From assembly GCF_021730395.1 (NCBI RefSeq), contig NW_026463393.1, positions 1 to 64,000 of the forward strand: a stretch of 64,000 nt of DNA. Reading direction: 5' to 3'. Both the position numbers and the translations under genes were made by a program. The notes under the pieces are model-generated. The model did no database searches, was not told the DNA's origin, and saw only the letters and a program-made list of their open reading frames with translations. This document shows, piece by piece, positions 47,994 through 61,300 of the stretch. The first letter of the stretch is position 1. Every line of letters starts with the position of its first letter. This DNA is from Mercenaria mercenaria. Its lineage: Eukaryota; Mollusca; Bivalvia; Venerida; Veneridae.

Positions 47994-48670
47994 AGGCTGA
48001 TCACTACCAAATAGAATGTAAGGTCTAGTCACAAGTAGTCCAAATATAAATAGTACTAATCTTTTTTCCTTTCCTAGTGCATTTTCTCGGCAGCAACGTG
48101 CTTACTTTTACCCTACCGCGTTTCAGTATGTATCACTTTGCATTCTAATGAAATCGGCATGTTCCTATCGCATGCTAGATAAAAATGGCGGCGTAAGAAT
48201 TTAATGTCACGAAAAGAGAAATTGAAAGAAGCGAAAAGTAGTAAATTCAGCGGGTTGTATTTAGCGAACTGTAGTTTTCTTATATAAAAGTTAACACCCC
48301 CTTTTCTTTTTGTTTTTCTGAAGTAGCGATCTAGTTCTTTATGGGAATATAAGTCTCTGAAAATCTGATATGCTAGAAAATGTCGAAACACCGTTATGAA
48401 GTGAGTGGATTTTATATGAAATAAAGAACAGCTGGATTTAGTGGTGTTCAGCCTTAAGGTAGTTCTGCACGTTTGGTAAACCGGAAGTTTAACGTAATCC
48501 GTTACGATTGTTTTACAACATGTGTCAAAAAGTAATGTAGGATCAACATTTTTACCCGTTAGTTGTGCAGGGTTCAAAATTACAATAGAAGTAGTCTGAT
48601 GCCATTTAATAGGGATTGCTACAGTTAAAAAATTTTACGACACTATTGTTACTACTTCCGCTTCCTTGAA
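47994..48670. other. Spacer, no gene identified
   Basis: It contains CCTTAAGGTAGTTCTGCACG, a block I associate with dispersed clam repeats (recollection). A 154-codon minus-strand frame that starts at TTG has no recognisable similarity and is not called. Confidence 0.5.
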
Positions 48671-49143
48671 GGCATACAGACACTAAATAGCCTGAGCACC
48701 TATGAAAAAATGGTAGTCGCATAATGGCGGATTCAAATAGTTCTCAGTTTTTTTTGCTGTAAGAAGGATTTTCCTTGAAATCATTGCTATATATTGGTTG
48801 AAATCATATTGCATGCCTATACTTGACATACTGGTAGCATTTGCATGTTGAAAAAAGACTCCAAACTGATTTAACATGTGAAATTTATTCATACACCCCT
48901 ACCCTAAATTGTGATTGTCATTTCAGTGTAAAAATTACGGTGTGTCCGTTTGACCAGAAATATTTTTCTTGCATCAAACATGACCCCTACTTTTCTTTGG
49001 ATATTTTTACAGTATTAATGTTGATCTACAAGAAAATATAAGCTAAAGAAATTTAAAATGGGTCTAGGTGTGTATTGCAGCATTGTGAAAACTTGTCATT
49101 TTATATAGAATATATAGTGGTGGCTATTTAGTGTGTTATAACC
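48671..49143 (+). mobile_element. MITE copy 1 (~473 bp)
   Basis: The ends are imperfect 22 bp inverted repeats: GGCATACAGACACTAAATAG at the left and, at the right, the reverse of GGTTATAACACACTAAATAG. TATA follows at 49,144-49,147; the left flank is TGAA, so the target copy there is lost or changed. Two other copies (51,222 onward, and 62,994-63,465) are in the opposite orientation. Confidence 0.85.
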
Positions 49144-49174
49144 TATAAGAATTGTCACCCGGTAGAATTACTAA

Positions 49175-49795
49175 AATTTTCTGTCGTCTGCAAATAAAAA
49201 AAAAATTGTAAACATTGCACATCAACCCAGACAATTGATTTTTGAAAGAATTAAGCAAAAAATAAATGATAATTCTATACCGGTGGGGGAAAAAGGGTGT
49301 CGGAAATGGCTTGGTTGTACGACAGTAAATAAAAATCCTAGCTATGGAAAAATAACCACAAAACTGCCTGGAGAAACTGTCAGAAAACAATATTATGTGC
49401 ACAGACTTATGTGTCAGGCCACTAGAAATATTTTAAAAATACCCGAAGGCCTACACGTGTCGCATATATGCCATTTTTCTCTGTGTGTGAACCCGGAACA
49501 TTTGAGCAGAAATGTGGGGACCAATGCTCAGTCAGGCCATAAGTTTAGGGAGTTTTCTTTCAAGGACTTTAGTTTACTATTTTTGTATAATATTTTTGAT
49601 AAATATAGCACTATTATATACACAACTTATACAAGGCTTATTTACATTTGTGCGGTTAATATAACTTGTTATATGTGTGCAGTGCCGGCTCAGCTGGCCA
49701 CAAGGCAGCACAATAATTTTACTTATAACCATCTTTATTTCATCCTAATATCACACTCTATGCATAAGCATGATCTTTTAGGTGTGGGGTGCTAG
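49175..49795 (+). CDS. His-Me finger (HNH-type) endonuclease encoded in a DNA transposon
   Basis: The frame is open from 49,175; the strongest part starts at about 49,235 with no ATG, so an upstream exon or a lost start is likely (CCCAG at 49,226-49,230 could be an acceptor). Counting from 49,235: C22 and W25 (GCRKWLGC), YYVHRL at 53-58, then EGLHVSHICHFSLCVNPEHL at 71-90 with H77, C79, H80, C84, N86 and H89. This is the pattern of the zinc-binding loop His-Me endonucleases. The family's usual last Cys/His cluster is not seen after residue 100, where the frame turns hydrophobic, so the 3' part may be spliced out or decayed. It runs tail to tail with the transposase and the two frames overlap by 38 bp. 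The role in transposition is unknown; cutting DNA during integration or repair is inference. Confidence 0.72.
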   Translation, partial: NFLSSANKKKIVNIAHQPRQLIFERIKQKINDNSIPVGEKGCRKWLGCTTVNKNPSYGKITTKLPGETVRKQYYVHRLMCQATRNILKIPEGLHVSHICHFSLCVNPEHLSRNVGTNAQSGHKFREFSFKDFSLLFLYNIFDKYSTIIYTTYTRLIYICAVNITCYMCAVPAQLATRQHNNFTYNHLYFILISHSMHKHDLLGVGC

Positions 49796-50851
49796 AAAAG
49801 TCAGGCTTGGGGTCAGTGAGACCCTTTGAATAGTGTAAATCTGTATGTAATTTGTACCTATACTGGCGTGATGCAAAACGACTGCGTCTTGCTCGCGATA
49901 TGTACCTAGTAGTTTTACGCAACTTGTCGTAGTACTCTGTTCTTAAAAGGTGTCTGATAACAGAAGAGCCATGTGACAGTTTTACACCATTTACCCTAGC
50001 TTTAAGGATAACAGTGTCAGCAAGCCCATGATTTAGTCTTAGAATCTGGCCATGGATACGGCCATGGCAGTTGCGGAGAAATGTAACATTTTTGGGCAAG
50101 CATGCATTATAGGATCTGTTCACTGCTTCACATTTCTGTGTAGATGTTAAAAATTTAGTTTTTTCTATGCTTTCTGGACCAAGGAGAATTTCAATACATT
50201 TCCTGAGTAAAGTCTCATCATCATCAGTCATTTTAAGCCTGACATTGTCTAGCATATAGTTTTTTGCTTTTCTGTAGTTGCCAGAACAAACCAAGCTGTA
50301 TTTAGAACATGAGGTACCACAGTAACCTTTGAAACATAGTACTATTTCTGAAATTATATTAGGCATTTTGTGTTTTATTACTTTCAAATTGCTTTTGTAC
50401 TTCTTATGTGCACTTGATAGCTCTGAAACACACCTAGATTTAATAGATAGAGCAAATCTGTTTTTAGATTAGACTTCTGTTTACCACGGAACATTTTGTC
50501 ACTAAATGGTGCCCGGTTAATTTGCCTTTTTAGAGAATTTGCTAGGTGCCTCACATCTTTCAAGTGCACAGTTTTAGTCCCTTGACCTTTGTCTACATCA
50601 GAATGACCTTTAGAATCTCGATCACCTGTGTGGTGTGAAATCTGAAGATCTTTAGTAATATCCTTAGATACCATTTCATTCCATTTGAGCAGAGACCAGG
50701 TGTGCAGTATCAACACCTTTTTAGTTACATTTTGACATGAATAGTTGGAGAGAACTTGAATACCATGGCCATGAGATATGACTTTAGCTATAGAATGCAA
50801 AAATATGCAGTATTGTTGCATTTGAGATGAAAAAAAAGACAATTTTCCCAT
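49758..50851 (-). pseudogene. Mutator-like DDE transposase, one frame break
   Basis: ATG at 50,851. The first frame (156 codons) carries VLILHTWSLLKWNEMVSKD and HHTGDRDSKGH, then KTVHLKDVRHLANSLKR; the DRDS and DVRH residues look like the D/H signatures of animal Mutator-like transposases. The second frame (from about 50,465) carries FALSIKSRC, SELSSAHKKYKSNLK, CGTSCSKYSLVC, and LTSTQKCEAVNRSYN with CLPK, equivalent to the NESxNxxxxxxCPK region of that family. The switch falls at an A-run near 50,465-50,475 and may be a decay mutation or a sequence error. The N-terminal DNA-binding part is not identified. The partner copy at 63,843 is oppositely oriented. Assignment to Mutator rather than Kolobok rests on motif memory. 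Confidence 0.68.
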
Positions 50852-51221
50852 TTTTTACTGAAAAATAAGCTTTTTTTTAACAAAAAAAAATTCACTAAAC
50901 ACTAATTTTGTTCTATATTTTATCACAGTTGCATAATTATAAGTTTTTTTCAGTGTCGTTGTCTATTCCGCACTTGCTGGTGGTATATTTGATGTAATAT
51001 CTTACGGGTTTTTTGAAAAAACAGCGTTTAATGACTATATGTGATTCAGCCAAATTTAACGGCTTAAACCGCAGTCTTTGGACAAAATGATGGCTGTACA
51101 AAAATAGTGATTTTGAGAAAACTGCTGGTTTGTTTGGGCTGAAACTTGTTTTATAAGCTGAATATAGATGAAACTTCACATAGAGAGCAAAAAAGCTGAA
51201 AAAAAAAATTTCATATTTCCT

Positions 51222-51576
51222 TATAACACACTAAATAGCCACCACTATATATTCTATATAAAATGACAAGTTTTCACAATGCTGCAATACACACCTAGAC
51301 CCATTTTAAATTTCTTTAGCTTACATTTTCTTGTAGATCAACATTAATACTGTAAAAATATCCAAAGAAAAGTAGGGGTCATGTTTGATGCGAGAAAAAT
51401 ATTTCTGGTCAAACGGACACACCGTAATTTTTACACTGAAATGACAATCACAATTTAGGGTAGGGGTGTATGAATAAATTTCACATGTTAAATCAGTTTG
51501 GAGTCTTTTTTCAACATGCAAATGCTACCAGTATGTCAAGTATAGGCATGCAATATGATTTCAACAAATATATAGC
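51222..51576 (-). mobile_element. MITE copy 2, left part (split)
   Basis: Reverse orientation to copy 1. It begins at TATAACACACTAAATAGCC and is cut after ATATATAGC at 51,576. The missing remainder resumes at 62,871 beyond the LTR element. Confidence 0.88.
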
Positions 51577-52361
51577 TGTCACCGATGTGTCTTTTTGTTT
51601 ATGTATCGGCCTTTGCCATAGTACTTATTATTGTGGTGTTGATATATACATGTATACTATGGCGTTTATCATAGGTGGGTCGTAGGTTCTCACCGCAAGG
51701 TAGAGAAACAACAGGATCTGTAAAATATATGTTAATAATATATTTTAATAAATAAATAATAGCTGCGCTGAACGATAGATGTACAGACATCAATCATAAA
51801 CATGGTCATCGGAACATATTTATCAAATGAAATGTAAACATACATGTATAATAATGACAACTATGACAATGACTGAACCGACGGACGACATTAAAAAAAA
51901 TCTTAGAAACTTGGTTTAATCAGCACTAATTTTACATAAAAAGTATATGAACATTTAGAAAAGTTTAAGGAAAAAACATGACATATTTTTATGGAAAAAT
52001 TATTTGTTTTAATTTTTTTTTTAAAAAATTTTAAATAATGCTGCGCAAACCGATAATTTTACGCATCAATCATAAACAGGGTTTAGGGTTGAATGGGATG
52101 CATCGATTGGTCAGTACAGTAAAAAAATTTTAGAATAAAAATTAGAATGTGTTAGGGTGCAAAGGGTTTTCAGGGGTTATGGTAAGTAAAATTCGAACCA
52201 CGGAGTAACTTTCCCCTTTTTCGTATTAAACAAATTCTAAAATACTTACTACGGCAGTAAAAGGTTTTCAAAATGGTCGAATGATAAAAAACAAAAAGAA
52301 TAAAACCAGTTTAATAGCGTTTTATTTTTTATTAGTATGTCTAAAAATCGCCTGGGGACAC
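51577..52361. repeat. Left LTR
   Basis: Starts TGTCACCGATGTGTC. Clean for roughly the first 300 bp and increasingly homopolymer-rich after about 51,900. It aligns end to end with 62,043-62,869. Confidence 0.72.
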
Positions 52362-55300
52362 TTTTTCCCCCCTCCGAGAAATGTCGTCCCAAATTTGGGC
52401 TTTTTTTTAAAACAAACGGAAAAAAGACTCGCGGAGAAACGCAACGAAAATTTTTTGGTAAAAACCTAATCACCAAAATTTGCTTTAAACCTGAAATAAA
52501 AATAATCAAAAAAATAAATTTTAAAGATAAATTTCTTTTTTTTTAAAATTGGCCTTATAAAACCCACCTGTAAAAAAAACATTTCAATAATACAATAATA
52601 CTTTTAAAAAAAAAAAATTTTTCCACATAAAAAAGGTTACAAAAAACCATAGTTTAACAATTAAATGGGACATACGTGCAGACTTGGGAAAAAAAACCCA
52701 AAAGGGACGGAAAAACAAACAATAGCAGAAGACAAAAAAAACCCCAAAAAAAAAAAAACCCAGACAGAAGTTTGGGCAAAACGGACGGACAAACAGGCAG
52801 ACGACAGATAGACGGGACCCCTTAGACGAATGTACTGACAGAGGGAATGGACAAAAAAGAAAAACCAGGCATTTAGACAAAGGTAAAAATTAATCTGAAA
52901 TGAAGAATTTTAAAATTAGTGCATATAAATAAAATTTCATAAATATCATTTTTGACCCCTTTCTTTCCGGAATCCAATGAAAAAAAATGAACTGCATTCG
53001 TTTGGTAATTTTGGGACATGGAAAAAACAAATCGTATGACGCGTGCTTTGTGAAAAATATTTTTATAAAAGGATTAATAAACGTAACAACAATGAAATTT
53101 TTAATATGCTTTGGTATCTTTTTTTAAAAGGAATACATTATGTGTTTGGGAGTATCCTCTTTTTTTAATGAAATTTTAAAAAGGTGTAACAGTTTATACG
53201 AACACAAAAGATTCTTTTGGTTTCGTGAACGTGGGGTTGGCCAACTATAAAATTCCCCGGGCTGTCCCCCAAGATGGGGTTTACTTTGGGCCTCCAAAGG
53301 CAAAAGGGCCGGGTTTCCCCCTTCGCGGGGGGCGATAGGAGGACGGTAGGTCTTAGGAGCGTTCTATTTAAAGGGGCCGAAGTGTCCGATGAACCCCTAG
53401 AGAAAAGGGGACACACCCTTTTGGTTTGTATTTTGGAGAACTTTTCACGTCGATCTTTGGTAGATGCTGAATGGGGAAAAGTGGGTTCGGCTGGTATGGT
53501 AAGGCAAAATTTGGCAAAAAATAGTTTTTGGGTAAAGGGGTTTTGGTCCTCCCCTTCCCCGTCTTCTCGTTGACGAAAAAAAACTGGTAGGTCACACGGG
53601 GTTTGGGTCGTTCAACAAATTTTAAACATTTTTTTCCCAAAGACATCACCCAATTTGTTTTCCCCTTTAAGGCCCACGTTGCGCACTAAGACTCTGTCCC
53701 CCCGGTATCAGCTTCATTTCCCCGGGAAATTTGCGGGGTCGTAATAGTGTTTTGCCCGTTCCCCACTTCGAAGCGCTTTTTTGGGTTTGTCTTTTTTGTA
53801 AGCGTAACTGGGTTTTTCCCTCCAATTGTCGCATGAAAATTGGATGGGGGAAAAACCACCTATATGTTGGCGTTTTGAACAAAAAGGGCGTCGATTGCAA
53901 GCCGGGTTTGGGGGCCCGAACATGAGTTGAAAAAGGAGATTTGCCTGTGCTTTCATGGGGGGTTAATTTTTATGCTTTTGCCCCAAAGTGGGAAACCGCA
54001 GCCTTCCATTTGTTTTTCTTGTGTTTTAAAGAGTCCCAAAGCATCGGAAAAAGGGGGGGGTTAGAGTTGAAAACGTTTGGGTTTGTCCGTTGTTTGCGGG
54101 TGGAAAGGGGGGTCGTCCTGTGCGCTTGATACCGGCAATTCGACTTTCTTGCTTTAACACGGGACGGGGAAATTTTTGACCTCTGTCATGTGTAATTTTT
54201 CCCGGGGAAAACCCGTAAAAACAAATTTGTTTTTAAAAGAGTACTCTTGCTGTAGTAAGGCCGTTTGATTTTTGGTGGGTTTGGCCTGGCTTAGCGGGTA
54301 AAAATGGTCCGTTTTTGAAAAAGTACATTCTCGAAACCCCCTTTTGGGAAGCCTTAGAGCAGGTAGTCAATACACACGAGCCCCATTGGTGGGGAAAGGG
54401 ACTTATAGGGATTTAACCCAGCAAGAAAAACCCGGGTTGGGGGCTTTGGGAAATTGCCCTGTCCCAACGACAAAACCAGCCCGCTTTGTCGGGCGCCCAT
54501 CCCCGGCCAATAAAAGCTTTCTTTGAGCATCGGGTCGTAGTTCCCTCCCTTGTGCCCATGTCTTGGTGGGGGCCCCTTTTTGTTTGGTGTTCTCGCTTTT
54601 TTTTTTTTTTAAAGGTCGACTTGCGGGGAACCCTTTCCCTTTTTTTTTGATTTGGGTGGTTTTAAAAACCTAAATCTCCCGATCTCAAGTTGTTTCCATC
54701 CCGCAGATATTTTTTTTGCCCTCCTTTGGGGTAATGGGCAAAAACCCGGGCTTTGCTTTGGGTCGAACTGGGTTTCTTTCCCAAGCTCTCAAACCCTTGG
54801 GATGCTTTATCTTTCTTGTCCTTTGATCCGTCTTTGATTTTTTTGCATAAGCTGCTGGGAACAGAGTGGGTATTGTAACGTAAGAATACCAGTGTCATTT
54901 GGTTTGATGAGGGAAAAATCACTTGTTTTGGGGTGAGTGTACAGCATGCATAAAACGTATCGCTTTGACCCCATCACCTCGGGATTCTAAAAATCGAATT
55001 TTCTATGTTGCTGGGGAAAGGGCGTCCGCGTCGACTTTATTTTTTTCCATCCGATACCCGTTTGTGAAATCTTTAGTTGGAAGGGCTGTTCCCAACAAAT
55101 GTCCCAGGCCCCGGTTTGGCCGGGGTTTTTTAATTACGTCAGTGGTTTAAAGTCCGTCAGCACCTAATTTTCGCTCCTTACAAGTAACGGGAAATTTTCT
55201 TTTAGGGGCCTTTTCAGGCAAAAAAATTCCAGCTTACTTGCTTGATTTTTTTCGTTCAGAGGGCTTGGCTTCTACGGGCGTTGCTTTAACAGGGTTTTCC

Positions 55301-58300
55301 CTTTGTTTTTCCCTGTTAAAGGAAAAGGCACCAAGTCCGCTTTGCGGGGGGGTCTGTATTTTAACTAAAGGGACTTGGTGTAGTCAGCGTAACCCAAAAA
55401 CTGGTGCGGAAGTAAGCTTTTAAAATTTCAGTTAAAAAATGCTTTTTTTGGCTGTCACCCCAGAAAAACCCGGTACTTGCTCGACTTTTGCCCTTTTAGT
55501 TTTCCTACAAGCAATGTTTAAGGGTCGGACAATACGGGCTTTTTTTGGGAACGCTTCCGGTTTTACCCTAAAAATCCAAAAAATTTTCTTTCAAATTTTC
55601 GAAAACTTTTCGGGGAAATGGGCCCAGTTCCTGACAGCTTAAATTTTTCCCCGGCCCGGTTTTTGCCATCCTTTGTTTAAAACGGGCCCCAAATAAGTGG
55701 TTTATTCTTCATGAATTCCTCTTAGATGGCTTCATTTTTTCAATTTTGATGATTTTGGGAGAGTTAAAAAGACCGACTCCGACTTTAAAAGGGTTTGTTG
55801 CCTCAAAGGTCTCGGAGAAGTAATGATTTCTTAAAGGGGAAATTAGGCATTCTTTGAGGTTTATTTCCCCCATGCAAACGTCCACAACCGCGGGAAAATT
55901 TGGGTTGGGGGTTACGGGCCCAAAAATGGCTTTTAAATTAAAATCAAAGAACCCAAAATTTAAAGGGACCTAAAAACGCTGTCTTCATTTGTCCTTTTCA
56001 TTCATTTCCCCCTGCAGTATGGGCCCTTCAAGTAATTTTTGCTGAAGTTTTTGCACCGGAAAAAAGAGGGGAGGGTGTCGTCGATTTTGGGGATTGCATA
56101 CGACCCTTGTGGTTGGGGTATTCAACTTCCGTAGTCAAGACAGAAGCGAATTGCCCGCCCTTCTTCCTGCGAACCACTTTTCGAGGAAAATGGGTATGCG
56201 AGGGTGAATCGCCCCATGGCTAACTTTCCTTGTAGTTTTTTCCCAACTTTTTAAAATTTTGTGCCGGAGGGATCTTCTGGGGGGTTTTCCTTTAAACGGC
56301 TTTTCCGTGGTTGATTTCGGGAGTTAAAGGTCTGTTTTCCCAAAAGATAAAGATCCTTGAGAAAAAAATTTTCTCCCCAAATTTATAGAACAAACCCTAA
56401 AAGTTCTTCCTTTTTTTTGGGTGGCAAATGATTTAAATCAATTTTTAATATTTTTTGATAAAATTTCTTTTTTTTCTTTTTTTGTTTCAGACGATTCTAT
56501 CTTTTGGCGTTTTTTTTGGTTGATCTTCACCCGGGTTTCCCAGGATTTTAAAACTTTAAACATCTTGTAACTCCACAAAACGTTTTGGCTTTTTTGTGTT
56601 TTGTTTTGGCGGATATTTTTAATATTTTTTACTGGAATCTAGTTGTTGATTCTTGTTTACCCAGCTTGCTCTTTCTGGGAAACAAACCCTTTTTAAACTT
56701 AAAGCTTCAGTGGGAGGGTTTCCCGGGCACAATTTTTTTCTTTTTTTGACGATTTACGAAAAAAGGCCAGACAATGTAGTTGTAGAAAAATTGGGGGGCG
56801 TTCGATATTTTTGGGTATTAGTGGAGGGAACAACTCCTATGGGTTCTGTATTCTTAAATGAGGCCCCAAAGCTATTTTCCATTCAGGTGAAAATCTGTTG
56901 TTGTCAATTTTTAAAAAGAAATTAATGACATTTTTTTCCAATCACTACGGGGGCATTGAGACTGAAACATGGTATTTGGAACCCCCGCATGGCATGAATA
57001 AACTTCTTCGCTGAATTAGGATTCGCGTAAACCCTAAATTATAACCACTGTAGGGGAAAAAACTTCCCCCCCAGGTCAGTGCCCCCCAAAATACCCCAAA
57101 GTTTTTCCACTTTAAAATTTTTCTGGTTTCGGATCCATTTTCATATAAAACTTCTATTTTTGTCTGATCGGGGTTCCACTATCTATCATGCCTTGTTTCA
57201 ATTCCTTTTTTTAAAGTATATTTGACTCATTTGCAACCCCTATAAATCCTTTAAAAATATATCTTTCTTTTTAGGGCGTTCTGTTCGTTCTCTATTCGCC
57301 CCTTCTTAGAGAACTTACTTGTTTAAAGGTTGTGTTTATTTTCTGACTGTTTTTGGGCCCTTGTTTATGCTTTTTTCCTTTTGCCCATTACTCTACCTCT
57401 TCCTCTTTTAAAATTCGCCCTCTTATGGTTTTTGCCCCTTTTTGGTTGTCCTCGGTTTTACCTAAAAGCATAATCACTTCGTATCTCTATCTCCTTCGGA
57501 TCTGCGTGTTTTTATTCTCCTTCTTTTTGATCTTCTTTCTTTCTTGTTTAAGGGATTTCCATCTTCTCGATCAGTTTCTGCAAAAACATTTTTTGAATCA
57601 AACTCTTTCCTGAAATTTATCTTTATCTATGTTTTTTTCGGTTTTTGTCTCGCTTTTTGGGAAATTGCACCCTGTTTCGGTTTGGGCCCGCTTCTTTCTT
57701 TTTCTACTTTTTAAATTTTAACTCTTTGGGTCCAACCCCTTTTTTCTCAATTTTCAAAACCCCTGTTTGTACTCTCGAAATTTCACCCTTGTTGCATTTT
57801 TTCAACTGTTCATTTTCCCAAGTCCCCTCCCAAAAAAAAACTTTTTCAACAAATTTCCCCCCTTTTCTTTCTTTTTTTAAACTTGCCTTCCGTGGGCCTG
57901 TAACAAAATTTTCTTCCAATCGTTAAACCCCCTCCACTACCCTCTCATTCTCTTCCTGTTTTTGCTAAAGAAACGACTTAGAAAACTGTCCTTATAGCTA
58001 CGTTTTCCCAAAAGGGATCTTCCATTTTTAGTAATTCTTCTTTTCCCCGGTTGTGTTTGGGGCCCAAGGGGCAACTTTTAAATTTGTTTTGTTGACCCTT
58101 TAAGGGCTTTTTGATTGTTGCATAACAACCCAAATTTCCCAATTAAATGGCCCGTTACACTCTAAATTCCATTTTTTCCCCTCTTTAAAACCCTTGTTTA
58201 TTTTGGGCCTTTGTTCTCCCCGGGAAAACTGTGAAAGGGTTTTAATTTTTTCATTTAAATTTTTTCCTTCACACTCTCTAAACGTATTGTGTTTTTTTTA

Positions 58301-61300
58301 TCATTCCCCCTTTTAAATTTAGGCTTTGTTTCCTCCTCTTTTTCTTATCTTTGGGGGTTCCTTCTTTATACTCTTTTCTTTCAGTGTTAAAATTTCTTTT
58401 GATTTTTCTGAAAAGCAAAATCTTCTTAAATTGTAATTCTCTGATTTGCCTTTTTAAGTCATGAAGTGCTTGTTCCCTTTTTCTTAAAATCTTTTCCCTT
58501 TTGGTTTACTACTTTCATTTTTTGTTTTGGGCTTTTTTTTCTCCCCTTCCCTTTTTACATCTTTAATTTTAATTCTTTTTTTTTCAATCCGGACTTGTCC
58601 CCTTTTTGGGTTTATATCTTTTCCCCCATTGTCCCCGTTCATTTTTCCTTCTTTCATACTTTTTAAAATTTCTGCCCTTTAAACTTTTTGTTTTAAAGTC
58701 AAAAATATTTCTTCTTTCCTTTCGTGTATTTTCCCTTTTCCAAAAATTTCTTCTTGCGTTTAAGTTTTGCTTCTTTTCCCCAGTCATGCTTTTCTTTAAA
58801 TTTTAAAATCTTTTTCCCAAATACAAACCTTTCTTATTGTTTTTTCCAAAATCTTTCAGTTCTGTTCATTTATTTTCATATCACAAACTCTTGCCCAAAT
58901 TTGTTCTCCTCCCTTTCCCCTTTTCCTTCCGTTTTTATTACTTCTCGATTACTTATCTCCAATTCTCTTTCATGCAATATGGCCTTTTATCATTTTAATT
59001 CCTTTTATCCTTTTTTTCTCTTTCTTCAAATCTTTTAATCGTTTCTCTAAAGTTGTTCTTTCGTTTTTATTTCTCTTTCCCCGTTACTTTGTTTATCTTT
59101 GTGTCTTTTTTCTTAAAATCTGTATTCATGGCCCCCTTTACCCTTCCCAGACCTTAATTCCCCCTTTTTCCCCTTTTTCCCCTTTTTCCCCAAAACTGGA
59201 TTTACCCCTTTACTTTCCCTTTCCCCCTCATACTTTTTTAACCCCCCCGGCCCCTTTAGGGTTTTTTTTAATTTTGTTGAATCGATAACTCATCTTTCTT
59301 TTCAACACTTTCAAAGAAATTTTTTAATTCTTAACCCTTTCACTTTCATCATCTTTTTTTTTCCCTTTTCCCTTTTACTGTTTCTTTCTAATCCCGTTGT
59401 TTTTACAGGATGTAAATTTAAAAATTCCAGCTTTTTCTCTTAATTTTTTTTACTTCGTCTTTCTTTTCCTTGGTCTTCTGACCTTTTTAATCTTTTCCGT
59501 TCCCTTTTTTTTATTTCCCTCTTTTGCTTTATCGTTTTTCACTCTTTTTTTCAGTTTTTTGTTTTCCCAAAACCTTGTCCGACTTACTCTTTTCCCTTTT
59601 TGGTTTCCCCAAGCATTTTGTCTTTGTTCTTGTTTTTGTTTCCCGTCCCTTTTTCATATTTTCCTCTTTATCCTGTCCTCTCTATCAAATTGATCCTCCT
59701 GATGCCCCCTTTTTTTTTTTTTTTTTACCTTGTTTTATTCCCAAAACCCTCTTTAGGGTTTTTTTATCTAAAAGCATTACAAAAGGTGTTTTATTGTTTT
59801 TTTACACAATGGTCCTTACTTTTCACCATATTTCATGTATTTATAATTTCCCGACAGTTTTTATTTTTAGGGTTTTTATAATACCCCTTTCACCCAAATA
59901 TTTCGTGTCCCAAAAATTTACAATTATGGTCGTTAATTCTAAATTTCAAACACTAAACACCCGGTTCTGGGGACCAAATTGCCAACCATACTTTTATTAA
60001 AAAAAAAACCGTTTTTTAAAAACAAAAGTTACAATTGGAATTTCCCCCCGATTTTAATTATTTAAAAAATTTAAAAACTTACAAGTGAAATTTATTACAA
60101 GGGCCGTAAATACACCCTAGATTTCTTTTGACAAAAAAAATTTTTTTCTTTAAAAACATAAAACCCTAACGCCCTTTAAAACTCAATAGTAAAATCACCG
60201 TCTTTAAAGCATAAAATTTTTTGCAAAACACACTCACCAAGTATTTTACACAGTTAGAATTTTTAAAAAATCCTTTAAACATACACTGTCAACCAGCAAG
60301 AGAAAAAGGTTTAATTTTTGCCCATACTCCGCCCCCCGCAAAAAAAATAAATCCGTCCCCGGATTTACTTCAAAAGTATTTGCCAAGATTGTTTAAACAA
60401 GGTTTCAAGTAAAAATTTTAAAACCCTTCGTAACTTTCTTTAAAGGGAGTAGTTTATCTTTATCTGAAAAAAAATCTTTTTTTTTAAAAACCCTGAATTT
60501 TGATGTGTGATTTAAAAGGAAAAAAAAAAAACCGAAAAAAAAAATTTTTGCTCCAAGTTTGGGTTTTGTTTTCAAACACCTATAAAATTTCGGTTTTATT
60601 TAGTGATTTTAAGGGGCAGCGCCCCTAACCCCTGAGCTATAGAGGAAAACATGCGCTATTACCTAAAAAACGTTAAAAATTTTCACCTTGTACAAAAATT
60701 CAGGCAATTTCACCAGATTTTTTTTTTTCGAAAAAAATTTTACAATTTTAACGAGGGGGGTTTAAGGAAAAGGTACGACTTTGGGGGGTTGGGCAGAAGT
60801 TTTTTTAAAAAAACAATATCGACCGATAAATTTGTCTAGAAGATTTTTAAATTTTTTTTATTCAAAAATTTTAGAAAGAAAAATACGCGTAATATGCGGG
60901 GGCTTTTTTAGTTTATTTAAAAGTTTAGGGGTTTAGGGGTGGGGTTTTTCCCCCGCTTCACTAAAAAGTATTTCTGGGTTTAAATCTTGAAACTTGAAAA
61001 GTTAAAGGTTTTTTTTCCCAAAATTACAATTTTTAGTTTTTTGTTTTCGGGACTTTAAAAATAAAAGGGTCCGGGTTTTACGTAAATTTTTGTTACCGTA
61101 TGTTTAATTTTGGGCCCAGCTCGGAATAAAAAAGGGGAAAAACCCTTTTAAGTTACCAGGACTGGAAATTTTGTGGAAAAATATCACCTTTTATCACCCA
61201 TCTTTAAATCAGTATACAAAAAGGGGTCTATCGCTTTGGTCAGTTGGTTAGTGTTTGGTTTGAGAGAAGACAATAGCGTTAAAAAAGAATAAATCTGTGT

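Noticed and set aside
48113-48577. 154-codon minus-strand frame
   Set aside because: Begins at TTG, no recognisable domain, and overlaps a block that looks like a dispersed repeat.
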